From: Pseudolabrys sp.
GTDB taxonomy: Bacteria; Pseudomonadota; Alphaproteobacteria; Rhizobiales; Xanthobacteraceae
Length of the DNA: 64,000 nt
Direction: 5' to 3'
NCBI GenBank assembly: GCA_026125895.1
Contig: JAHCKG010000009.1
Location: 86,603-150,602, forward strand
Positions 17,769 through 25,166 of this stretch are shown here, one piece after another. The notes below the pieces were generated by a model that had not been told where the DNA came from, ran no database searches, and was given only the letters and a program-made list of their open reading frames with translations. The stretch's first letter is position 1, and the number at the start of each line of letters is the position of its first letter. Both the position numbers and the translations under genes were made by a program.

Positions 17769-18091
17769 ACAAGAACCATTTCTACATCGCCATCGCCTTC
17801 TTCGGCATGATCAACGGCATCTTCAATCAGATCGCCCTGCTGTTCGCGCTGATCCATGTGCAGATCCTGGCGCCGGCGCTGCTGTTCGGCTCGACCGGGC
17901 TGACGCTGATGTTCTCCTCGCTGATGGTCTCGACGGCGACCATCATTCTCGCCGGCATCCCGGCGGCGCTCTACGAGCGCTATGCCGGTATCAAGGACGA
18001 ATCCTCGCCGGTCTCGCTGTGGATCTGGCTCGCCGGTACGGCCATCCTGACGCTCCCGGCCATGGCCAATTTCTTCGAATACGGCCTCTGA
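17765..18091 (+). CDS. Small hypothetical membrane protein
   Basis: A 108-residue protein with three predicted helices (IAIAFFGMINGIFNQIALLFAL, STGLTLMFSSLMVSTATIIL, LWIWLAGTAILTLPAMANFF). No known family is recognised. It is translationally coupled to the preceding gene through an ATGA overlap, so the two products probably work together in the membrane. Confidence 0.65.
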   Translation: MNKNHFYIAIAFFGMINGIFNQIALLFALIHVQILAPALLFGSTGLTLMFSSLMVSTATIILAGIPAALYERYAGIKDESSPVSLWIWLAGTAILTLPAMANFFEYGL

Positions 18092-18178
18092 ACCGGCGGC
18101 CGGTAAAGGCGTCGGCCGCGGAACTGCCTACCGTTCACGGGGTTGTGCATGACGGCGCCCGCCCGGCAACTTGTTTGC

Positions 18179-18194
18179 TGGCACGCCATTTGCT
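18179..18194 (+). promoter_or_regulatory. Sigma-54 (RpoN) promoter
   Basis: TGGCACGCCATTTGCT matches the RpoN consensus TGGCAC-N5-TTGCW at every invariant base. The -24 GG is at 18180-18181, the -12 GC at 18192-18193, with exactly 10 bases between. A T-tract follows. The predicted start near 18205 leaves about 40 bases before the ATG at 18246. No NifA-type TGT-N10-ACA activator site was seen in the 90 bases upstream, so the activator is unknown. Confidence 0.8.
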
Positions 18195-18245
18195 TTTTTT
18201 GCCGGATGAAATGGTCGCAAACGGGGGATCGGAAAGGAGACCGCC

Positions 18246-18626
18246 ATGATCCCATGTGAGCGCTATGCCCAATACACGCTGCTGCGCGATGCGAGCTTTT
18301 TTGCTGTCGCCGCCGTGACCTTGATGATCGGCTTCAGTTTCATTCCGGCACTCGCGCTCGACATCGGCGCCTCGGTGGCGCTCGTCTTCGCGGTGGTTCA
18401 ACTCTTCCGCGTGTCACGGCTGACCGAAGAGCGCTTCATGCAGGGCGAAGTCTGGCTGTCGCTACGCGCCGATGAGCGGCCTGCGGGCGAGCAAGGCGTT
18501 CGTGTCGCCTTCGCCGCGACGCAGGATTTGATGCTGCGCTTCGCCAGAAGCGCGGCCGGCGCCGCCATCGTGATGTTCGGCTTCGGTCTCGCCCTGTCGG
18601 CGACGATCGGCCACGACGGTTTGTGA
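18246..18626 (+). CDS. Hypothetical membrane protein, first of a paralogous pair
   Basis: A 126-residue protein with three membrane segments (about 15-35, 38-55 and 100-120). It opens MIPCERYAQYTLLRDASFFA and has a central cytoplasmic-looking loop with GEVWLSLRADERPAGEQ. The ATG has an excellent AAGGAG site. The start codon of the following gene overlaps its stop (GTGA). The two proteins share layout and motifs: MIGFSF with MIGMSF, and EVWLSL with EMWLYL. The sigma-54 promoter lies 52 bases upstream. Function is unknown; RpoN control suggests a nitrogen-, carbon- or stress-linked role. Confidence 0.75.
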   Translation: MIPCERYAQYTLLRDASFFAVAAVTLMIGFSFIPALALDIGASVALVFAVVQLFRVSRLTEERFMQGEVWLSLRADERPAGEQGVRVAFAATQDLMLRFARSAAGAAIVMFGFGLALSATIGHDGL

Positions 18627-19006
18627 CGGGCGCGCCGATGGAGCCGATGCGGCAAGTGGCCTACGAAGTCGTGCAGCGCGCCTGCTTGTTCGGCTCGCTG
18701 GCGATCTTCTGCGTCATGATCGGCATGTCGTTCGATGGCCGGCTCGCCTTCCAGGCCGGCGGCACACTGACCGCGATGATGGCGATGGTCCTGATCTACA
18801 AGGCGCGCGAGGCCGTGACCAAGCCCTACAAGAAGACCGAGATGTGGCTGTACCTGCCGGAAGAGCTGCGCCCGCCGCCGGCGCAGGCGCAATGGGCGAG
18901 CGCCACGGTGCTGCGCGAGACCTATCTGACTTTCGCGCAATGGACCGCGGCGATCTCCGTGGCCATGTGGATCGCCGCCTTGCTGTTCCGGCTGTTCGGC
19001 GCCTGA
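18623..19006 (+). CDS. Hypothetical membrane protein, second of a paralogous pair
   Basis: A 127-residue membrane protein homologous to its upstream neighbour: two N-terminal helices (ACLFGSLAIFCVMIGMSF; GGTLTAMMAMVLIY), a loop with the shared motif KKTEMWLYLPEELRPPP, and a C-terminal helix (TAAISVAMWIAALLFRLF). The GTG at 18623 overlaps the previous stop codon; an internal ATG at 18638 is the alternative start. Co-transcription from the sigma-54 promoter is very likely. The pair probably arose by tandem duplication and may form a hetero-oligomer. Confidence 0.72.
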   Translation: MTGAPMEPMRQVAYEVVQRACLFGSLAIFCVMIGMSFDGRLAFQAGGTLTAMMAMVLIYKAREAVTKPYKKTEMWLYLPEELRPPPAQAQWASATVLRETYLTFAQWTAAISVAMWIAALLFRLFGA

Positions 19007-19009
19007 GGT

Positions 19010-19471
19010 TCAGCGCCGGCTGCCGATGAACTGGAAGATCACCTCGCGGGCGTGCGGCGCGCGGCGGTGTTCGACCAGATAGAGCCCCTGCCAGGTGCCG
19101 AGCGTCAGCGCGCCGTCCCTGACCGGAATGTGCAGCGACACGCCGTTGAGCATCGCCTTCACATGCGCCGGCATGTCGTCGGGACCTTCGACCGTGTGGA
19201 CCCACGGCGCCGCCTCCGGCGCCAGCCGTTCCAGCGCCGCCGTCAGATCGGTCTGCACGTCCGGATCGGCGTTCTCCTGGATGGTCAGCGACGCCGAAGT
19301 GTGGCGCAGGAAGGCAAGGAAGACGCCATCGCCGGCCTTGGCGCGCTCGATGAAGTCGCGCGCCCCGCCGGAGATCTCGGTGAAGCCGATGCCGCGCGTC
19401 TCGACGCGCAATGTCGCCGAGACGATCGTCTGCGGCTCGGTTTCGCTGAGCGGCGAGAGACGGGCGGTCAT
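19010..19471 (-). CDS. YjbQ-family (UPF0047) secondary thiamine-phosphate synthase-like protein
   Basis: A 153-residue YjbQ/UPF0047 protein. The signature run includes FLRHTSASLTIQENADPDVQ, HTVEGPDDMPAHVKAML and LTLGTWQGLYLVEHR, containing the conserved histidines and acidic residues of the active-site cleft. Some members show weak thiamine-phosphate synthase activity, but the physiological role is uncertain. The ATG at 19471 lies 14 bases after the stop of the secreted-protein gene, so both are probably in one operon. It meets the convergent membrane-protein gene with a 3-base gap. Confidence 0.88.
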   Translation of the reverse strand: MTARLSPLSETEPQTIVSATLRVETRGIGFTEISGGARDFIERAKAGDGVFLAFLRHTSASLTIQENADPDVQTDLTAALERLAPEAAPWVHTVEGPDDMPAHVKAMLNGVSLHIPVRDGALTLGTWQGLYLVEHRRAPHAREVIFQFIGSRR

Positions 19472-19485
19472 GGCAGAGATCGAGC

Positions 19486-20052
19486 CTAGTTCTTCTTCGT
19501 CAGATCTTTCTGGAACTCGGAGATCATGTCGACGAGGTGCTGCCAGGCGCGCTCCAGCGCCGTCCGCGCCCGCTCCATCTCCTCGCGGCTCGGGAATCGG
19601 AGCTTGGCGTCGCCCTCGGCCTGGGCCTGGTTTTGGTCCTGGCCGGCCTGCGGCGGGATATCGCCCGGCGGCCGCGGCGGCTGTGGCGGCAACTGGGCCT
19701 TGGCGATCTCGTCCTTCAGCTTGCCGAGTTCCCGCTGCAGGCGGGCGATCTCGGCGTCGAGCGCGGCGCGGTCTTCCGGTACGGCCTGGCACGCCCAGCC
19801 GACCGTGTGCGGGCTGCAGAAACTCATATGCCCGGTAACGCTATCGAGGCGGAGGAAACCGCCCTCGACACGCGAAAGGCTGAAGCGGCCCGCCGGCTGC
19901 GGCACAATGTCCTTGGGCGTCTCCGGAGCCGCCGCCGGCGGCGATACCGGCGCCGGATCCTGCGCCTTCGGCGAAACCTGATCCTGCGCCCACGCGCCGC
20001 CGAGCGCGGCGAGGACGATGGCGGTCGCTACAGCGAGATTGGCGGATCGCAT
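19486..20052 (-). CDS. Secreted proline-rich/coiled-coil hypothetical protein
   Basis: A 188-residue exported protein. A Sec signal peptide (MRSANLAVATAIVLAALGGAWA) is cut before QDQVSPK. A Pro/Ala-rich linker and a compact region with two cysteines (HMSFCSPHTVGWACQAV) follow. The C-terminal half has charged heptads (DRAALDAEIARLQRELGKL; RARTALERAWQHLVDMISEF), suggesting a coiled coil. The overall pattern recurs in Hyphomicrobiales periplasmic proteins of unknown role. GGAAGGAAGAAGG precedes the ATG. Confidence 0.7.
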   Translation of the reverse strand: MRSANLAVATAIVLAALGGAWAQDQVSPKAQDPAPVSPPAAAPETPKDIVPQPAGRFSLSRVEGGFLRLDSVTGHMSFCSPHTVGWACQAVPEDRAALDAEIARLQRELGKLKDEIAKAQLPPQPPRPPGDIPPQAGQDQNQAQAEGDAKLRFPSREEMERARTALERAWQHLVDMISEFQKDLTKKN

Positions 20053-20238
20053 GACCTTCTTCCTTCCCGGTTTCGGCGTGGCGCGGCGAGTTTAGCACCC
20101 TCGCCGAGGCGCCTGACACCGCGACAACGCCGAACCTGTTGAGAGGGCTCCCGCAGCGCACGCGCGAGCCACCGCGAGCGTTCCAAAAACCGAACTTTTC
20201 CCATTGGAATCATATGCTTAAATCAGCAAGCCGCTTTC

Positions 20239-20267
20239 TTGACTCACACCGGCACCGCCAGTATGGT
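20239..20267 (+). promoter_or_regulatory. Sigma-70 promoter of the F0 ATP synthase operon
   Basis: TTGACT (20239-20244) and TATGGT (20262-20267) are separated by 17 bases, close to the housekeeping consensus. It lies about 60 bases before the atpI start, with no other gene between, so it is the likely promoter of atpI-B-E-b'-b. Confidence 0.6.
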
Positions 20268-20328
20268 CCGCGCGGCTTTTAGGGCGGCGGGACATTGCGG
20301 AGCCTTTTAAACCACGCAGGTCGAAAGC

Positions 20329-20688
20329 ATGGCTGACGGCAAGCGCGGCGACAAAGACCACAACAATCCGCCGGACGACGAAGCAGCTCTCTCCGCGAGG
20401 CTCGAGCGTCTGGGCAAACGGATCGCCACGGCGAACCGGCATCCCGATCACGACGGTGACGCTCGACCGAATCAGGCTTCGGCCTATGCGCGCGGATTCC
20501 GCATGTCGACCGAACTTGTCGCCGGCGTGCTGGTAGGGGGAGGATTGGGCTGGCTTTTGGATCGCTGGCTCGGTATCTCGCCGTGGGGGCTCATCGTTTT
20601 CCTGATGCTCGGCTTTGCGGCCGGAGTTCTCAACGTCATGCGGGCGGCGGGTGTCGTTCGTGAGCAGTCTGACCGATTAGAGCGATAG
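20329..20688 (+). CDS. atpI: ATP synthase protein I (AtpI)
   Basis: A 119-residue membrane protein with a charged N-terminal tail (MADGKRGDKDHNNPPDDEAA) and two helices (ELVAGVLVGGGLGWLLDRWLG and WGLIVFLMLGFAAGVLNVM), as in alphaproteobacterial AtpI. The family helps assemble the c-ring and may aid Mg2+ uptake; it is not part of the final enzyme. It is the first gene of the F0 operon and is followed 35 bases later by atpB. The ATG at 20329 is the only reasonable start. Confidence 0.85.
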   Translation: MADGKRGDKDHNNPPDDEAALSARLERLGKRIATANRHPDHDGDARPNQASAYARGFRMSTELVAGVLVGGGLGWLLDRWLGISPWGLIVFLMLGFAAGVLNVMRAAGVVREQSDRLER

Positions 20689-20723
20689 AGTTCGACCCCT
20701 CCAGAATGAAGTTCGAGAATTAA

Positions 20724-21485
20724 ATGGCCGCCGCTAACGATCCAATCCACCAGTTCCAGATCATCGATCTCTTCCCGGTCGCCAAGATCGGAAGCGCCAA
20801 TATCGTCTTCACGAATTCGGCCGCTTTCATGTTCCTGGCGGTCATCGTCATCACCGCCTTCCTGGTCATCGGCACCTCGAAGCGCGCGCTGGTGCCGACG
20901 CGCCTGCAATCGGCCGCGGAACTCGCCTACGAATTCGTCGCGACGACGGTGCGCTCGACCGCCGGTTCCGAAGGCATGCGGTTCTTCCCGTTCGTCTTCA
21001 CGATCTTCATGTTCATCCTGACGCTGAACTTCATCGGCCTCGTGCCCTATGCGTTCACCGTCACCAGCCACATCATCATCACGGTGGCGCTGGCGATCAC
21101 GGTGTTCCTCACCGTGCTGATCTACGGCCTGATGCGTCACGGCCTGCACTTCTTCAATCTCTTCGTGCCGAAGGGCGTGCCGGTCTACATCCTGCCGCTC
21201 ATCGTTTTCATCGAAGTCCTGTCCTTCATTTCGCGGCCGATCTCGCACTCGGTTCGTCTGTTCGCCAACATGCTGGCCGGCCACATCACGCTGAAGGTGT
21301 TCGCCGGCTTCATCGTCCTGATGGGCGGCGCGCTCGGCGCCGTCGGCTGGGCGGGCGGCATCCTGCCCTTCGCGATGATCGTCATTCTCACCGCGCTCGA
21401 AACGCTGGTGGCGTTCTTGCAGGCCTATGTGTTTGCAATTCTCACCTGCATCTACCTCAACGACGCTATTCACCCGGGCCACTAA
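20724..21485 (+). CDS. atpB: F0 ATP synthase subunit a
   Basis: A 253-residue inner-membrane subunit that forms the proton half-channels against the c-ring. The essential arginine is R178 in [14 protein letters not shown]. Other conserved segments are [16 protein letters not shown] and [21 protein letters not shown] near the C-terminus. The length is normal for alphaproteobacteria. It lies between atpI and atpE in the split F0 operon. Confidence 0.96.
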   Translation: MAAANDPIHQFQIIDLFPVAKIGSANIVFTNSAAFMFLAVIVITAFLVIGTSKRALVPTRLQSAAELAYEFVATTVRSTAGSEGMRFFPFVFTIFMFILTLNFIGLVPYAFTVTSHIIITVALAITVFLTVLIYGLMRHGLHFFNLFVPKGVPVYILPLIVFIEVLSFISRPISHSVRLFANMLAGHITLKVFAGFIVLMGGALGAVGWAGGILPFAMIVILTALETLVAFLQAYVFAILTCIYLNDAIHPGH

Positions 21486-21523
21486 GGGCTCGGGGTCAGC
21501 AAAAACCAAGAAGGAGTTTGGCT

Positions 21524-21751
21524 ATGGATCCAGTGGCAGCGAAGTACATCGGCGCGGGCATCGCGGCGATCGGCATGGGCGGCGCGGGCGTCGGCGTCGG
21601 CATCATTTTCGGCAACTACCTGGCGGCGGCGATCCGCAATCCGTCGGCGGCCCAGGGCCAGTTCGGCAACCTGATTTTCGGCTTCGCCATCACCGAAGCG
21701 CTCGGCATCTTCTCGCTGCTGATCGCGCTGCTGCTGCTGTTCGCCCTCTAA
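21524..21751 (+). CDS. atpE: F0 ATP synthase subunit c
   Basis: A 75-residue hairpin of two membrane helices that makes the rotating c-ring. Helix 1 has the glycine pattern [17 protein letters not shown], the polar loop is [11 protein letters not shown], and the proton-carrying carboxylate is E58 in [11 protein letters not shown]. The ATG at 21524 has AAGGAG 7 bases upstream; a TTG two codons earlier is less likely because it lies almost on the ribosome site. Confidence 0.96.
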   Translation: MDPVAAKYIGAGIAAIGMGGAGVGVGIIFGNYLAAAIRNPSAAQGQFGNLIFGFAITEALGIFSLLIALLLLFAL

Positions 21752-21789
21752 GACTAGGCGTGCGCACAAGGCGCTGGAGCTGAAAGACG

Positions 21790-22338
21790 ATGGCAGAACC
21801 ACAGCACACGACGAGCACCGAGCACGTCCCGGCGGGCGAACATTCGGGCGGCTTTCCGCCGTTCCAGTCGCACACCTACGCCTCGCAGCTCGTCTGGCTC
21901 GCTATCGCTTTCGTCCTGCTCTATGCGCTGATGGCGAAATGGGCGCTGCCGCGAGTCGGCGGCGTCATCGAAAATCGCCAGAACAAGATCGATGGCGACA
22001 TCGCCGAAGCCGGCAAGCTCAAGGAGCAGTCGGACGCGGCGGTGGCGGCCTACGAGAAGGCGCTGGCGGACGCCCGCGCCAACGCCCAGGCGATCGCCAA
22101 CGAAACCCGCGACAAGCAGGCGGCGGAAGCTGAAACCCGCCGCAAGGCGCTGGAAGATGAGCTCAACGTCAAGCTGACGGACGCCGAGAAGACCATCGCG
22201 GCGACCAAGCAGTCGGCGATGAGCAACGTCCGCGGCATTGCCGAGGACGCGACCCGCGCCATCGTCGAGCGTCTGATCGGCAAGGCGCCGAGCGAACAGG
22301 CGGTTTCGACCGCCGTCGCCGACGCGCTCAAGCGTTAA
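21790..22338 (+). CDS. atpG: F0 ATP synthase subunit b'
   Basis: A 182-residue peripheral-stalk subunit. A longer N-terminal tail precedes one membrane helix (LVWLAIAFVLLYALMAKWALP), then a long charged helix rich in Ala, Glu and Lys. The motif LPRVGGVIENRQNKIDGDI marks the b' form. It pairs with subunit b, encoded 12 bases downstream, as a heterodimer, as usual in photosynthetic-lineage and alphaproteobacterial ATP synthases. The symbol atpG for b' follows Hyphomicrobiales use and is elsewhere given to gamma. Confidence 0.93.
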   Translation: MAEPQHTTSTEHVPAGEHSGGFPPFQSHTYASQLVWLAIAFVLLYALMAKWALPRVGGVIENRQNKIDGDIAEAGKLKEQSDAAVAAYEKALADARANAQAIANETRDKQAAEAETRRKALEDELNVKLTDAEKTIAATKQSAMSNVRGIAEDATRAIVERLIGKAPSEQAVSTAVADALKR

Positions 22339-22350
22339 GGAAGCGACCCG

Positions 22351-22836
22351 ATGCTGATGGAAGCTGAAACCTGGGTCGCGCTGGCCTTCGTCGTCTTCGT
22401 GGCGGGGCTGCTCTATATCGGGGTCCACAAGATGCTGGCCAAGTCGCTCGACGACCGCGCCGCCCGCATCAAGGCGGAACTCGACGAGGCCCGCAAGCTG
22501 AAGGAAGAGGCTGCCGCCGTGCTGGCCGAGTATCAGCGCAAGCGTGCCGCCGCCGAATCCGAGGCGCAGAGCATCGTCGCCGGCGCCAAGGAAGACGCCG
22601 CCCGCATGGCGGTCGAAGCCAAGGCGAAGATCGAGGAATTCGTCGCCCGCCGCACCAGGATGGCCGAGGTGAAGATCGCCCAGGCCGAGGCCCAGGCCGC
22701 GGCCGACGTCCGCGCTGCTGCCGCCGAGGCCGCCGTTGCTGCCGCCGAGAAAATCCTCTCGGCCGAAGCCAAAGGCGCATTGGCCGGCGAACTGATCACC
22801 AAGGGCATCGAGGACGTTCGCAAGAAGCTGAACTGA
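22351..22836 (+). CDS. atpF: F0 ATP synthase subunit b
   Basis: A 161-residue peripheral-stalk subunit: a membrane helix at residues 7-25 (WVALAFVVFVAGLLYIGVH), then the DDRAARIKAELDEARKLKEE segment and a long alanine/charged helix that forms a right-handed coiled coil with b'. It is the last gene of the F0 operon. The F1 genes (delta, alpha, gamma, beta, epsilon) are absent, as expected for alphaproteobacteria where they form a separate operon. Confidence 0.94.
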   Translation: MLMEAETWVALAFVVFVAGLLYIGVHKMLAKSLDDRAARIKAELDEARKLKEEAAAVLAEYQRKRAAAESEAQSIVAGAKEDAARMAVEAKAKIEEFVARRTRMAEVKIAQAEAQAAADVRAAAAEAAVAAAEKILSAEAKGALAGELITKGIEDVRKKLN

Positions 22837-22873
22837 GGCCTGAACGGCTCAGTCCGTGGCAACGAAAGACAAC

Positions 22874-22905
22874 AAAGGCTGGCCGGTTGGCCGGCCTTTT
22901 TCTTT
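22874..22905 (+). terminator. Rho-independent terminator of the atp F0 operon
   Basis: An 11-bp stem (AAAGGCTGGCC with GGCCGGCCTTT, one G-T pair) around a GGTT loop, continuing into TTCTTT. It lies 38 bases after the atpF stop codon. Confidence 0.85.
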
Positions 22906-23122
22906 GCGCGGGCGGTATCAGATTCCTCTGGAGGGGGCCGTCAGCCGGGTTGAAAACGGCGGGTTTGCAGGTGGTCCTTGCATACCGATTCGGCCGGACT
23001 AAGCTCGCACTTAGCGATTCGTTTGTAAGAGTGGCGTTGCGGTCGAGCCGACCGCCCATTCGTAAGCGTTGCATCCAACAATCAGACCAAGCCGGCAATT
23101 CCGGCCACGGATCGGGGGACTC

Positions 23123-23779
23123 GTGGTCATCTTCGATTGCAACGGCGTGCTTGTCGACAGCGAGCCGCTGGCAACTTCGATCGTATCGCAGGAGTTCATG
23201 CGCGCCGGCTTCGCGCTGACGCCGGACCTTGTCGCGCGCTATTTCACCGGCCGCCGCCAGACCGACATGTTTGCCGAGGTCGAGATCGCCGCCGGGCGCA
23301 AGCTGCCGCAGGGCTTCGCCGAGACGGTGACGCTGGCCACCTTGCGCAAATTCCGCGCCGAGCTGCGCGCCACCGCCCATGCGGCGCATGCGCTGTCGTG
23401 GCTGCGCGGACCCAAATGCGTCGCCTCCTCGTCGTCGCTCGATCGCATCCGCGTCAGCTTAGAGACCACCGACCTGTTGCGCTTCTTCGAGCCGAACCTG
23501 TTCTCCGCCGGCGACGTGCCGAACGGCAAGCCGGCGCCCGACCTGTTCCTTCACGTGGCGCGGCAGATGCGGGTCGAGCCGGCGCATTGTCTGGTGGTCG
23601 AGGATTCGCCAGCCGGCGTCACCGCGGCGGTCGCGGCCGGCATGACCGTGATCGGCTTCGTCGGCGGCAGCCACGCCGGTTCGACGCTCGGCATGCAGCT
23701 TGGCGAGGCCGGCGCCCGCGCCGTGATTTCGGACCTCCGCGCGCTCAAGAGCACGGTGATCGATCTCAGGGGCTGGTAA
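23123..23779 (+). CDS. HAD-superfamily hydrolase with an Asp-to-Asn change in motif I
   Basis: A 218-residue HAD protein of the beta-phosphoglucomutase/phosphoglycolate phosphatase-like group. Motif I reads FDCNGVLVDSEP: the nucleophile D5 is present, but the usual second Asp, the general acid/base, is Asn at position 7. Motif II is SSSSLDR, the motif III lysine is in GKPAPDLFL, and motif IV is VVEDSPAGVTAA. Either activity is altered or catalysis is supported differently. The GTG at 23123 gives the standard N-terminus; a TTG at 23069 is a longer option. It stands alone after the atp terminator. Confidence 0.85.
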   Translation: MVIFDCNGVLVDSEPLATSIVSQEFMRAGFALTPDLVARYFTGRRQTDMFAEVEIAAGRKLPQGFAETVTLATLRKFRAELRATAHAAHALSWLRGPKCVASSSSLDRIRVSLETTDLLRFFEPNLFSAGDVPNGKPAPDLFLHVARQMRVEPAHCLVVEDSPAGVTAAVAAGMTVIGFVGGSHAGSTLGMQLGEAGARAVISDLRALKSTVIDLRGW

Positions 23780-23791
23780 TTTAGCCTGCCG

Positions 23792-24451
23792 CTACCGCCT
23801 CTTCCGCGCCGCCGGCTTCCGGTTCTGCTGCTGCGCGGCCAAGGTATCGAAGCCGATATAGACCACATAATTGTCGAGCAGGCTTGCCGGGCTTGGGATC
23901 GGGAAGGTCACGCCTTCCTCGATATGCGTGAAGGTGACGCGGTCCACCGCCGAAGTGATTTCCACCGGCACGATCGTGAATTTCGAGACGATCGCTTTCG
24001 GCGCTACGCCTTCCTGCACCACCGCCATGCGCAACGGCACATCGACCTTGCCGGGACCGCCGGCCGGGCCGGTGATGACGCGGCCTTCGATGCCGACGCG
24101 CATGGTCATGACACCGGCATTGATGTGACATTCGCGCGCGTAGCGGATGATGGTGCCCTGATAGCGCAGGTTGAGCGCCGCCGGCTCATCGGGTTTGCCG
24201 CCGCCGCCGATCATCAAAGTCGCGGCGCCGGTGCGGACCTGAACCGCCGGACAATCGAGATCGTCATTGTTCAGATTGCCGACACCGCCGCTTTCGGCCG
24301 GGGCGTCGTTGGTCGCCTTGTTGGAATCGAGCAGGTTCAGCGATGACAGACTGGTGCCGCAGCCGGCGAGCAGCAGCGCCAGCACTGGCGCTGTCCAGGC
24401 CATCGACCAGCGCTGCGGCTGCTTCGGTTGCTCAACTTGTTTCCCGGTCAT
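23792..24451 (-). CDS. Putative outer-membrane lipoprotein, hypothetical
   Basis: A 219-residue protein with a lipoprotein signal: a hydrophobic stretch ending in the lipobox LLAGC (cysteine about residue 31). The mature part contains DLDCPAVQVRTGAATLMIGG, YQGTIIRYARECHINAGVMT, a beta-rich region and VVYIGFD near the end, then a basic tail RKPAARKRR. This looks like a conserved hypothetical lipoprotein of Hyphomicrobiales; no enzymatic motif is seen. It is convergent with the HAD gene. Confidence 0.72.
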   Translation of the reverse strand: MTGKQVEQPKQPQRWSMAWTAPVLALLLAGCGTSLSSLNLLDSNKATNDAPAESGGVGNLNNDDLDCPAVQVRTGAATLMIGGGGKPDEPAALNLRYQGTIIRYARECHINAGVMTMRVGIEGRVITGPAGGPGKVDVPLRMAVVQEGVAPKAIVSKFTIVPVEITSAVDRVTFTHIEEGVTFPIPSPASLLDNYVVYIGFDTLAAQQQNRKPAARKRR

Positions 24452-24554
24452 ACGTCCACTCGCAATTCGTCAAATATGGGATGGGCTGGCTAAATCGCTG
24501 GGCCTTATAGCAAAACAAGCATGGCAGGCCCAAGGCAAGAAGCTTTCCTGCCGC

Positions 24555-25136
24555 TCAGGGGTCGTCGGCCAGGCGGGCAAAAAGCAGATGATCCTGCCAT
24601 ATGCCATTGATGCAGAGGTAGCGGCGGGCATAGCCCTCGCGTTGAAAGCCTGTCTTCTCCAGCAGGCCGATCGAGGGCGCATTGGTCGGAATGCAGGCGG
24701 CTTCGACCCGGTGCAGCCGCAGCGTGCCGAAGCTGTGCAGCAGCAGCGCCCGCACCGCCGCGCTCATATAGCCGCGGCGGGCAAACGGCGCGCCGGCCCA
24801 GTAGCCGAGGCTGCCGGCCTGGGCCACGCCGCGCCGGATATTGGCCAAAGTCAGCCCGCCGATCAGGGCATGGTCACCGTCGCGAAACACCAGGAAGGCG
24901 TAGGCCAGATCGTTGCGCTGGTCTTCGTTGTAGCGCCGCAGCCGGCGGCGGAAAGAACTGCGGGTCAGATCGTCGGACGGCCAGGTCGGCTCCCACGGCG
25001 TCAGGAACTCCCGGCTGAGTTCACGCAAGGTCGCCCAGGCCGCGAAGTCGCCCGGCTGCGGCGCGCGCAGATAGACGCCCTCGCCGGCTATGACCGGCTC
25101 TGCATCGGCGAAACCGACGGTACGGAAAAACGCCAT
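24555..25136 (-). CDS. GNAT N-acetyltransferase, RimJ/RimL type
   Basis: A 193-residue acetyltransferase. The N-terminal VYLRAPQPGDFAAWATLRE and FLVFRDGDHALIGGLTLANI, the acetyl-CoA loop region GSLGYWAGAPFARRGYMSAAVRALL, and the end CIPTNAPSIGLLEKTGFQREG are the standard RimJ-like elements (N-terminal acetylation of ribosomal proteins in the named enzymes). It starts 30 bases after the M16 peptidase stop, making a thrC-M16-GNAT operon. The substrate is unknown. Confidence 0.88.
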   Translation of the reverse strand: MAFFRTVGFADAEPVIAGEGVYLRAPQPGDFAAWATLRELSREFLTPWEPTWPSDDLTRSSFRRRLRRYNEDQRNDLAYAFLVFRDGDHALIGGLTLANIRRGVAQAGSLGYWAGAPFARRGYMSAAVRALLLHSFGTLRLHRVEAACIPTNAPSIGLLEKTGFQREGYARRYLCINGIWQDHLLFARLADDP

Positions 25137-25166
25137 GGCCCAAAACCTGCCCGGCGGTCATGAAGC

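Noticed and set aside
20329-22836. Loss of the F1 ATP synthase genes
   Set aside because: Separate F0 and F1 operons are normal in alphaproteobacteria, and the F0 operon ends in a clear terminator, so absence from this window means nothing.
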